From Emiliania huxleyi CCMP1516 (taxonomy: Eukaryota; Haptophyta; Isochrysidales; Noelaerhabdaceae): a stretch of DNA of 64,000 nucleotides. Shown here piece by piece: positions 31,031 through 40,642 of this stretch. The stretch is taken from positions 88,303-152,302 of the forward strand of contig NW_005201092.1 of assembly GCF_000372725.1 (NCBI RefSeq), read 5' to 3'. Numbering within the stretch: position 1 is the stretch's first letter; each line of letters begins with the position of its first letter. The position numbers were made by a program, and so were the translations under genes. A model generated the notes under the pieces. The model made no database searches, was not told where the DNA came from, and worked only from the letters and a program-made list of their open reading frames with translations.

Positions 31031-34000
31031 TCAGATTCGCTGCCAGATCATCGATCGCCAGGCAGGGAGCGAGGGAGCCGCTGGGAGGGAGGGGGCGGCC
31101 AGACCGCGGAGGGAGGGGGCGGTCAGACCGCTCATCCACTTGTGACGGTGCCTATACGCACACGCGAGGAGCAGCACAAGGAAGAGCGCGGCCAACACGC
31201 CCCCGACCACGGCGCCGGTGGGGAACGGGTCGCCGGAACTGTGCTCCACGGGCAAGACTGGAGGCTTCGGAGGCCGCGGCGGTGGCGCGGGCGCCCCGGC
31301 GGGTGGGTAGGGAGGCGGGTGAGGCGGCGGCGGCTGCGCAGGCGGCTTGGTAGGCAATGGCGAAGGCGGCGGCAGCGAGGGTGGCAAGGGCGAGGGCGCC
31401 ATGTTGGGCGGGAAGGGCGGCGTCGGGGGCGGTGACGGCGGCGGCAACGGTAGCGGTTTCGACGGCTGGGGCGGAGGTGGCGGCAGGAGAGGACTTGTCG
31501 GGGGAGGGAGGGACGGCTTGCGTGCGGGCGCTGAGCCTAGGCCACTGCGTGAGTGGCGGAGGAAGCGGTACAGCGACCTTACACAGCTGGTTGCAAGTCT
31601 GAACACAGGCCGGTGTGCTTTGACAAGCCAGCAGGCACGCGCTGAGACAAGCACTTGCTGCAGGAGGTGAAGGGGGCGCCGATGGCGGAGGCAGCGACGG
31701 CAGCGGTGATACCAACGGTGGTGGGGCTGAAGGCGGTACAGGGGACGGTGTAGGTGGCGCTGACGGCAGAGGAGGCGACGGCGGTGACGCGACATCGACC
31801 TTACACAGCTGGTTGCAAGTCTGAACACAGGCCGGTGTGCTTTGACAAGCCAGCAGGCACGCGCTGAGACAAGCACTTGCTGCAGGAGGTGAAGGGGGCG
31901 CCGATGGCGGAGGCAGCGACGGCAGCGGTGATACCAACGGTGGTGGGGCTGAAGGCGGTACAGGGGACGGTGTAGGTGGCGCTGACGGCAGAGGAGGCGA
32001 CGGCGGTGACGCGACATCGACCTTACACAGCTGGTTGCAAGTCTGAACACAGGCCGGTGTGCTTCGACAATAGAGCAGGCACGCGCTGACACAAGCACTT
32101 GCTGCAGGAGGTGAAGGGGGCGCCGATGGCGGAGGCAGCGATGGCAGAGCTGACAGCGATAGTGGCGATGCCGGTTGTGGCGATGGCGGTAGGCTCGTAG
32201 TCGGAGGGGACGATGCGGGCGGCGCGCTCGGCGGCACAACCGCGAGGCTGGTGGAGCGCGGGTAGAACTTTGAGAGGGCCGGCGAGAAGGCGATCGGAAC
32301 CCCGTCGCTCCCCTGCGGTGGCGCCTCCAAGCCGGAGATGTCCTGCAGGCGGCGGCGGCGCGTGCCGCTCCCGGCGTCGTCCCAGGTCGTGAGGATCTCG
32401 GTCACGTCGAGAAGCGCCTCGCCGCCGAGGAGAATGCGGCCGCCGACGCGGAGGCCGCAGCTGAGGTGCCCGACCCACAGAGTGGTGTCGCCAACGGCGG
32501 CATCGCGCGTGAGCACCATCGGGTCGGATTTGCAGGGCGGGGGATCGGGCAGAGGCGACGGCGGCGCGACGGCAGGTGGCGGTGTGACGGATACCCCGCA
32601 CCTCTCGCTGCAGCTCTGAAGGCATGCCGCTGTGCCTTGGCGGCACGCCGGGTCGGCACGGTACCGCAGACATGCGCTGAGACACAAAACTGCGGCTGGA
32701 GGCGCATCCGGTGGCGCGGGCGGTGGGTCGGGCAGTGTGTCCTGCGGTGTCGGGGGCGGCGGCAGTGGCGGCGGCAGTGGCAAGGGCGGCGGCGGTGAGG
32801 GTGGGGGCGGTGGTGGCGAGGGTGACGGCGGTGGCGACGGAGGTGGTGGCGGAGCCTGCGGTGCATCCTCAGGCGTGCGAGGCGGGGCATTGGGCGGCGG
32901 TGGGCTCGGAGGCGGAGGCGGCGACGGCGGCGGCGGGCTCGGAGGCGGAAGCAGCGTGGCCGGGGGGGGCAAGGGTGGTGGCGGCGGCGAGGCGGTTGGC
33001 GTTTTCGACGGCTGGACGGCAGGTGGTGGCGCTGATGGCGACGGCATCGGTGCAAGTAGTTGCGGTGGCAACGGCGGCGTGGTGCCTGCCGCGCACATCT
33101 CGACGGCGCTGCGCCGAACGGCGCTGTGGGGCGACCCGAGGACAGGCTCAAAGGAGAAGCCGGCGCCGTTGGCGCCATACGGGAAGGTTGAGAGACCGAG
33201 AAATGCCTGGATCTGAGCCGTGTCGACGGCACCGTTCATGCGCACTTCGACGGCCACCGCGGCGAAGACGGCAAGCTCGGCCTCGCTTCCGGCCGGCTGC
33301 TCCAGCTGGGCGACGTACGACGAGGTCGAGGCGTCATACTCCGCGCGGATGAGCATGCCCTCCTGCGGGCCGCTGGCGCGCTGGTAGCCGGTGAAGCTAA
33401 CAGTCGGTACCGAGGTGCCCATGCTGTACAGGCCATGCGGGTTGGAGTACGCCGAGAGCACACTTCCCCGCGTCACCTGTATTGCTGGCAAAGCGGCGGC
33501 CGCGTCTTCGGACGCCAAGGGGCTCACAACTACTCGCACCTCAAAGTAGACGTCTGTCCCGACGGCGGGAGTCTGCGTCTCGCTCGGCACGCGCGCGGTG
33601 TCTTGACCGACGCCGCCCCAGGCCGCGGCGCGGAGTAGCACATTCGACCCCGGAGCTGCGGTCGAATCCACCCCGCACTGGGCCGACGGTTCGAGGAAGC
33701 GGTTGATATACTGGGTCGCGCGGCTGAGGTGGATGACGTCCTGCGAGTTGATGTTTGGCTGGCGGTACCGTGGGTCGGCTGGGTCGTCGCCGCCAAAGGC
33801 GCCGCCCAGCAGGTCGAGGGTGGGGTTGAGCTGCTGCTTGACCCAGTCGCAGCTGTACCCGCGCCCGTTGCTCCAGCCAGCGAGCGGGTTGGCGCCACTT
33901 GTGCCGGTGGCGAACGTGCTGTATGCCGTGGCGAACGTCTGTGCCTCGGTGACGTCGTTGACATTGAAGGCGCAATCTCCGCTTACGTCGCCAAAGATGC

Positions 34001-35380
34001 GCGCGGTGCAGGGGTCGCAGCCCGCGCCGGCCACCGCCGCTGGCTGCAAGCGGCGGGCGGGCGGTCTCAGTGACGACTCCCACGCCAGCTGGCTGTTCCG
34101 CAGACGGCGGCGCGTGGGCACGCCGACGAAGACCCGCGATAGAGCGGCGGCGGCCTGCAGGCTGCCCGTCGTGGTGCGAAGGTTGCCCGCGGCGCCGTCC
34201 TTGGCGCGCGTGTCGGATTGCAGCGAGACGATCTCGACCGTGACCTCGCCCGACAAGAGCCCGGTGCCCGAGACTGGGATGGTGAAGTGGCCGAGACGGA
34301 CCGTGTTCGGCGCGGGGACCGTCGAGGGATGGGATGCGGTGAGCCCCATCACCTGAGTCGACTGTACGTTGAAGCTTGCAGAGTTCAGGTAGCCGGTGGC
34401 GCCATTGTCCGTCCACTCGCCGCCCTCCGCGCTCAGCCCCTCGGGAAGCTCGACCTTGATCTGGACGGCGCGAAGGTACTGGCCCGCCTTTGGGCGAGCC
34501 CAGACGTGGATGACCATCCTCGGGCCTGAAGCGAAGTAGTAGGGCGCCCGATCATTATCGGAACTTGTGCCCATGTCGACGTCCTCCTCTGCAGGCAAGA
34601 GGTTTGCCCAGATGCGCCTGTTCCATACGTCGCTGGCGCAGGCGATCCGGGCGCTGAGCCCAACCTTCTGATGGTGGTTGGCGCGCAGCGTCAGCGTGCC
34701 GGCCGTACTGATGGACACGTAGTCGGGGTGGCTCGACTCGAACGAGAGCAGCTCCGAAGGCGCGAACCAGGCAGAGGGGAGCGCGTTGATGGAGTCGTAC
34801 TGGAAGCGGGCGCCGCCGCCATCGCTGTAGCCGAGATCGAAGCGCGACCGCTTCGTGCCACCCCGCTCGAGCTTGAGGGTCGAGCCCTCGACGACGTTCC
34901 ACGCGCCCGTGAACGAGACGCCCGCGCGCGGCTCGCTCGAGACGGTGATGCTGGCCAGCTGAAAGCTCACGGAGGAAGTGTCGACGCCGCGAAGAGTCAG
35001 CTCGTCGCGTCGCCCAAAGGAGGCGATGCCGGCCCGCAGCGGCGCCACCACCCCGCCCTGCTCGGCGCGCGCGACGGCGGGCGAATCGGACGCGTAGCTC
35101 ATTGCCGCAGTGAGATCTCCCGTGTCGCCCGTCGTCAGAGTGCCCTCCGAGCGCAATCGACCACGTTCGTAGAGCTCGGGGCTGTCGGTGCTACCGGCGC
35201 CGAGGGGCGACGCGCAAGGCAGTGGATGTAGCTGCTGCACGCTTGAGCTGCCTCCGGGGTAGGCGCTCATGAATGTGGACACGCTCGTGAGACGGGTGAC
35301 CTCAGCGACGGCGGCGGCGTGGAAGTGAGCGGTGCCGACCGTCAGGTTGACCCGCACCTCGATTTCCGAGCACTGCGCGC
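31031..35380 (-). CDS. Large Pro-rich, Cys-repeat type I membrane/wall glycoprotein (pherophorin-like)
   Basis: Exons 35380-31583 and 31536-31031. The 46-bp intron (31582-31537, GTAAG...CTAG) restores CNQLC|S and leads to a C-terminal transmembrane helix (AVVGGVLAALFLVLLLACAY) and a short basic tail. The N-terminal 600 residues are beta-rich and extracellular-looking, with a dockerin-like calcium loop (GDVSGDCAFNVNDV). Then come long SPPPP-type stretches, expected to be hydroxyproline-glycosylated, between Cys-rich modules (CLSACLLACQSTPACVQTC), three of them an exact-length 74-aa tandem repeat. A wall or scale-associated role is inferred from composition. The true start lies upstream: 35380 follows an acceptor (GTTGCAG) and no signal peptide is present here. 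The name pherophorin-like reflects composition only. Confidence 0.8.
31579..32170 (-). repeat. In-frame 222-bp tandem repeat (three copies)
   Basis: The block TTACACAGCTGGTTGCAAGT starts at 31579, 31801 and 32023, exactly 222 bp (74 codons) apart. Copies are nearly identical at DNA level, so the duplication is recent. Each encodes one Cys module plus one Pro-rich linker. Confidence 0.97.
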
Positions 35381-35405
35381 CTGCAACGGCGGGCACGTGA
35401 ACTGG

Positions 35406-35710
35406 TTATGCAATCATGCCAAGTCTGAGAAAGGAGCTGTTGGGTCGTAGAACAGGGGGGGCGTCAGACAACGCGGCGGGGGAGTCCCAGGCGGAGGTGC
35501 GCTGTTGGCGAGGAGATGGGCGTGGTCTCGGAAGGAGGAGCACCGGCGGGGTGAAGGTCTGGGAAGTGTCTCGGGGGTATCGAGCACCCGGTAGGATGCG
35601 GACGCGGTCGAGCACGTTATCGACGACGGCACACGCGTCGTCGGGGACGGTGTACTCTGCCTCCGCCGCGGAGGCAAACGAGGCGGTGGAACCGTCGTCG
35701 TAATGTACCT
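35406..35710 (-). other. Candidate upstream exon of the Pro-rich glycoprotein
   Basis: After CCCCGTAG (minus strand near 35710) an open frame reads VHYDDGSTASFASAAEAEYT ... DDACAVVDNVLDRVRIL. It is more protein-like than its surroundings and would place an exon just upstream of 35380. Its splice donor is not obvious. Confidence 0.35.
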
Positions 35711-35860
35711 ACGGGGAACGCTCAGGGAGGGGGGTGAGTGCAAGGCAGTGCACAGAGACGCGCCTCGGGCGTGTGCTCAAGGAGCTCGCGGGTGAGAATC
35801 TAGCTTAGGAGGAGCGGCCATGGGCAAGACTACAGAGTATTCAAGCCAGTAATGTTGCCG

Positions 35861-38337
35861 TCAAGTGAGTACGTGGTCGCATTCTCCGTCCCCGGCCCAG
35901 TAGGCGCAGTAGTCTGGGCAGACAGGCGCAGAGGGAGGGGCGTGCGGAGGCGTCAAGCTGCGAGAGGGCGGCACAGCGGGGTTTAGAAGCGGGGGAGGCG
36001 ACGCGGGCGGAGAGGCCTCTGGCGTCGGGGAGGACTCAGGGCTTGGCGAGGGCACAAGGCCGTCGTTCGAAGGTGTAGCGGCAGTCGGGAGCATCGGTGG
36101 GTGCAACGGAAGAGGTGATGATGGCGGAGGCGAGGGCGGCGGTGGTGAAGGAGGCGGAGGAGATGGTGGAGGTGGCGTGGGCTGAAGGAGCGTTGCTAGC
36201 GAGGGTAGTGGCGGTGGCGATGGTGGCGGTGGCGATGGCGGTGGTGGCGATGGTGGCGGCGGCGATGGTGGCGGCGGCGATGGCGGTGGAGGCGAGGGTG
36301 GCAAGGGCGGTGAGGGATATACGTTGGTCGCGTACGGTGGCACGGGCGACGGCGAGGGCGGCGGAGGCGAGGGCGGCGGCGGTGAGGGAGGTGGTGGTGA
36401 GGGAGGCGGTGGGGAGGGAGGCGGTGGCATAGGTGACGTTGGCGGGGGTGAGGTGGGCGAAGGCGAGATTGGTGGAGGCGTTACGGGTGGCGATGCGGAC
36501 GGCGGCGAGGGAGCATCGCAGTCACCGCCATCCCAGCCGCACTCGCTTTTGGCGCACCCCTGGTCGCAATCTCCGTCCCCGGCCCAGTAGACGCAGTAGT
36601 CTGGGCAGACAGGCGCAGAGGGAGGGGCGTGCGGAGGCGTCAAGCTGCGAGAGGGCGGCACAGCGGGGTTTAGAAGCGGTGGTGCCGGCGGTCGCGGCGA
36701 TACGGGCGGCGAGGACGGTGAGGGTGGTAACGTTGGCAATGGGGGCGATATGTCCTCGCACTTGATGATCGGCTTTTCTTCGAACAATCCATTTGAACCG
36801 ATTGCAAAGCTGTACTCCATGTCACAACCGTTGTGGTTGTGGTTGTGGTTGAACCCGCACTCCCAGTCCTTGCCGTCGTGCTGCATCCACCGCTGGACGC
36901 AATCCGGCGCCTCGTAGCAGTCCTCCACAAAGCGTCTGCAGACTGACACAACCAGCGGGGGGGAAGACATGGGACCACCGGCGGTGTGGAAGGTGGCGAC
37001 AAAAGGACCGCCTCCGGTGCTGGCGAGGGCAGCAGACCGTCGTCGTTCGGTGGCGAGGTCGACGGGGTTGTCGATGAAGAAGGTTGTGGTAATGAGGGCG
37101 GCGGAGGCGAGGGCGGCGGGGGCGAGGGCGGCGGAGGCGAGGGCGGCGGAGGCGAGGGCGGCGGAGGCGAGGGCGGCGGAGGCGAGGGCGGCGGAGGCAA
37201 GGGTGGCGAAGGCGAGGGTGGCCGAGGTGTGGATGGCGATGGCACAGCGAGCGGAGGCGGCAATGGCGGCGGTAGCAGCAGTGGCGGTGGTAGTGGCAGC
37301 ACATCCAAAGACCCAGACGCTTCGCCGGAGCCAGACTCGACGGAGCCAGTCTCGCCGGAGCCGGGCTCCTCGGCGTCCTCGGGGAACGGCACGGCAGTAG
37401 GGGGCGTTGAAGGTGGAGGCGTTGAAGGTGGAGGCGGCGAAGGCGGCTCCTTCAGTGGATACGCCGGACCGGCCGGGGGAGCTTGGGGTTCGCCTTTGGG
37501 TATTCTTGGTGGGGTGGATGGCGGAGGAGGGGACGGGGGAGACGGTGGCAAGACAGGAGAAGGGGTCGTCGATGGGAAGGGCGGTGGCGCATCCATGCCG
37601 GGAGATTGGGGTGGTGGCGCAGCCATGCCGGGAGATTGGGGCGGTGGCGATGGAGTCGGCGATGAGGGAGGTGAGTTGGAGGGGCCAACAGCAGCTGGCA
37701 GCATGGGCGACGTCGAGGGCGGTGGCGGGGAGGAAGGTGGCGGTGAGGGTGGCGGCGGTGAGGGAATGATCAAGCACGGGCAAGAAGCACAGACGACACG
37801 CTGGTCGGCCTCGGAAAGGAACCCGTTCGGCGGCTCCATGTTGAAAACAAGGCGCCCATCAGACCACCCTGGGTCCATGCAACCCGTGACGGCGGACTTC
37901 CAAGATCCATTCACGACCTCTATCGAGCGCAGCAGCTGCTCCGCGGCGTGCGTGCACTCCTCGAGGCTCTGGATTGCGCACAACCCCTCGCGCGCGCAGT
38001 CGGTGTTGCCTACATCGACCCGCTGGTAGATGATCGGGCAGGCCGGCGACTGCGGCTCCAGGAGTGGCAGCAGCGGTGAGGGCGACATCGAGGGAATCGG
38101 CGGCGAGGGCGACATCGAGGGAATCGGCGGTGAGGGCGGCGGAGGCGAGGGCGGCGGCGGTGAGGGAGGCGGTGGGGAGGGTGGTGGAGGCGAGGGCGGC
38201 GGCGGCGTAGGCAATGCGCCTAGAGCGCCTGGAGGCATGGGTGACGGTGAGGGCGGTGGCTGCGAGGGCGGCGCTGGGGAGGGCGGCGGAGGCGAGGGCG
38301 GCGGTGGTGATGGAGGCGGAGGAGATGGTGGACGCAC
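35861..38337 (-). CDS. Pro-rich extracellular protein with LNR (Notch-type) modules; one frameshift
   Basis: Minus strand, entered in frame at 38337 without an ATG, so the 5' end is missing. (SPPPP)n blocks alternate with Cys domains: [17 protein letters not shown] ... [26 protein letters not shown] ... [12 protein letters not shown]; then an LNR module [14 protein letters not shown] ... CGWDGGDC. A second LNR copy (DNA duplicate of 36567-36680 at 35875-35990) stops after GDGEC at 35861. The frame changes at a run of seven C (plus-strand G7 at 36957-36963); one extra base there would keep a single frame across 800 codons, so a homopolymer miscall is likely. A role in the cell surface or extracellular matrix is inferred. 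Confidence 0.75.
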
Positions 38338-38519
38338 GAGCGCAAACTAACTGACGAGAAAGCAAACACCGTTGCGGTCTACGAAACTAGTAATACGACA
38401 TACATACATACGACTGGAAAGCCCGCGCCGATGTGGACAGTTATTGTGCTTCCGCTGCATTGCCTGAACTTTTAACAACTTGCTTGTGGAAGGGCCGGTT
38501 GGGAGTTGCAGAGGCTTTG

Positions 38520-38715
38520 CCGGTTCAGCCTGCTCGGTCGGCGTCGGCGGTTCGGCGCGCGCACCGGGGTGGTCTCCACCGATCGCGGGAGCTCCGTGTG
38601 TAGGGACGGCAATGCCCTCTCCCCGCACGCAAGCTCGTTCGCCGACTGCCACGCCACAGCGGTGTGGAGAACGGTGGACAGCCGCTGCATTTGCAGGCCG
38701 TGCCAACTCTTGGTA
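38520..38715 (-). mobile_element. Diverged LINE-like fragment (copy 4)
   Basis: Minus strand reads SWHGLQMQRLSTVLHTAVAW then SANELACGE, matching the C-terminal block of the LINE-like ORF with substitutions, and then departs from the other copies. The adjoining 38701-38825 matches 19068-19180, so the neighbouring repeat is shared too. Confidence 0.75.
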
Positions 38716-39163
38716 GGTAGGTAGGTGAAGAACAGCCAGGCTGCTCGGACTGGACACCAACGCGGTATGGGTGCACGCGGGACAGATGACGATGACACGC
38801 TCGAGCGACACACAGACACAAACTGGCTAACCCATAAAAAAAGCGCACAAGACACACAGCCTGCGTGGATCGCCCACACAATCCTCGCTACCCAACGCGG
38901 CCAAAGGATATCAGCCTCGAGAACCTCGAGAACACAGCCAGCAGGGAAAAGAAAGAAAGTAAGAATTCTTCTCTCGGCCGCGGCCACACCATCCGATCCG
39001 CCTCAGCCTCGAGAGCGCTTAGAGGGATGGGAGGACGGCACGCCGCCACCACACAGGGATTTTAAGAAGAGGGGTGTGGTGCGCTATCCGTCGCCCATAC
39101 TGAAGTCAAGTGCAGATTTTTCTTCTCTTAGAGCTCTACCCCTGATTGCCAGCTGCCTGATTG

Positions 39164-40611
39164 ATGATGGAGCCACACATTGTGTGTGTGACTTTGCTCC
39201 TCTCCGTCATCAGCGGGTGCGCCGCACACGGCGCCATCGTCAGCCCGCGCAGCCGCAATTCGATTGACTACCTCGCCGGCGTCCGCGGAATCGACCGCTG
39301 CTACAACTTTTCGGGACCGGCGTGCGAAAACGGGCAAGCGGCCCACTACTACTCGCAGGGCTGCACGATCGGCTGCCCGACGTGCGACCACGTCAGCGGG
39401 CGCCAGCAGGTCGACCTGTGCGGCCTCGGCAAGTCGGCGACGCTGCCCGACTATGCGCGCAGCGTGAACCGGCAGGCGGCGGCGGGCTCGGACCTCGACA
39501 TCTACAAGCACAACCCGTGGCGCGCCCCCGGCTCCGCGCCCGTCGCCGACGCGTGCGGGCTCGCTGGCGGCACGCCGTGGGGCGCCGACGCGCCCGAAGA
39601 GGGCAGGTACGTCGCGCCGCGCTTTTTCTGTTTTGTCGTGGGCATGGGGAATTCTTTTTTGTGTCTTCACAGGTACGTCAACACGAGCTTTGCGCACCAC
39701 GGCATGCGGGGCACGGCGCTGCGCGAGCTGGCGACGGGGGTTCGGTGGGTGATCGGCGGGGCGGCGGAGGTGACGTGGCAGGTTCGCAACAACCACGGAG
39801 GAGGGTACAGCTACCGGCTCTGCCCCGCGGGCGAGGCGCTCACCGAGGCCTGCTTCCAGCGCCACCCGCTCCCCTTCGAGCGCACCAAGCAGGCGTGCTC
39901 TTCTTAGACCGCTACGCTGGTCGCAGTTTTGGTAGTGGCAGCGGTAGTAGAAGCAGTAGGAGGAGGAGGGGGAGGAGGAGGAGGAGTGGAGGAGGTGTTG
40001 GTAGGAGTAGGAGTGAGAGGAGGAGGAGGAGAGTAGCAGCAGCTGCTGCTGCTGCTGCACGAGGAGGCGCAGTAGCAGCTGGCCAGACTGTGCCTTCACA
40101 TTCTTTGCCCAGCTGGCTAGGCCCTCGTCGTCGCGAGCGGCCAGAAGGTGCCGATCCGAGGCCTCTTTGTCGACGAAGGCACCCGAGATTACCCCCGAGA
40201 TTACCCGAGATTACCCCCGAGATTACCCCCGAGATTACCCGCGGCCTCTTTGTCGACGAAGGCACCTCGCCTCCCGAGATACCCCCGAGATTACTCGAGA
40301 TTCCCCCCGAGATTACCACAGATTACCACAGATTACCCCCGAGATTACCCCCGAGATTGCCCGAGATGACCCGAGATTGCCCGAGATTAGGCACCTCGCC
40401 TCCCGGCTCGACGTGGGCGCGGCTGCCTCTTCCAGCGGACATCCTCGGTCCGCGCTGCGCGTGCAGGCGTGCACCTCTGCTAGTCCTCGTGTGCTCACAC
40501 CACCACACTGTGGGGGGGGAGATGCCCGAGCCATGTCCATGTCCATGTGCATGTGCATGTCCATGTCCATGTCCATGTCCATGTCCATGTCCATGTCCAT
40601 GTCCATGTCCA

Positions 40612-40642
<31 letters not shown>

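Noticed and set aside
32632-33216. Plus-strand Gly-rich ORFs opposite the Pro-rich proteins (also at 36-38 kb)
   Set aside because: They are antisense shadows of SPPPP codons; the minus frames carry ordered domains, Cys modules and a transmembrane helix.
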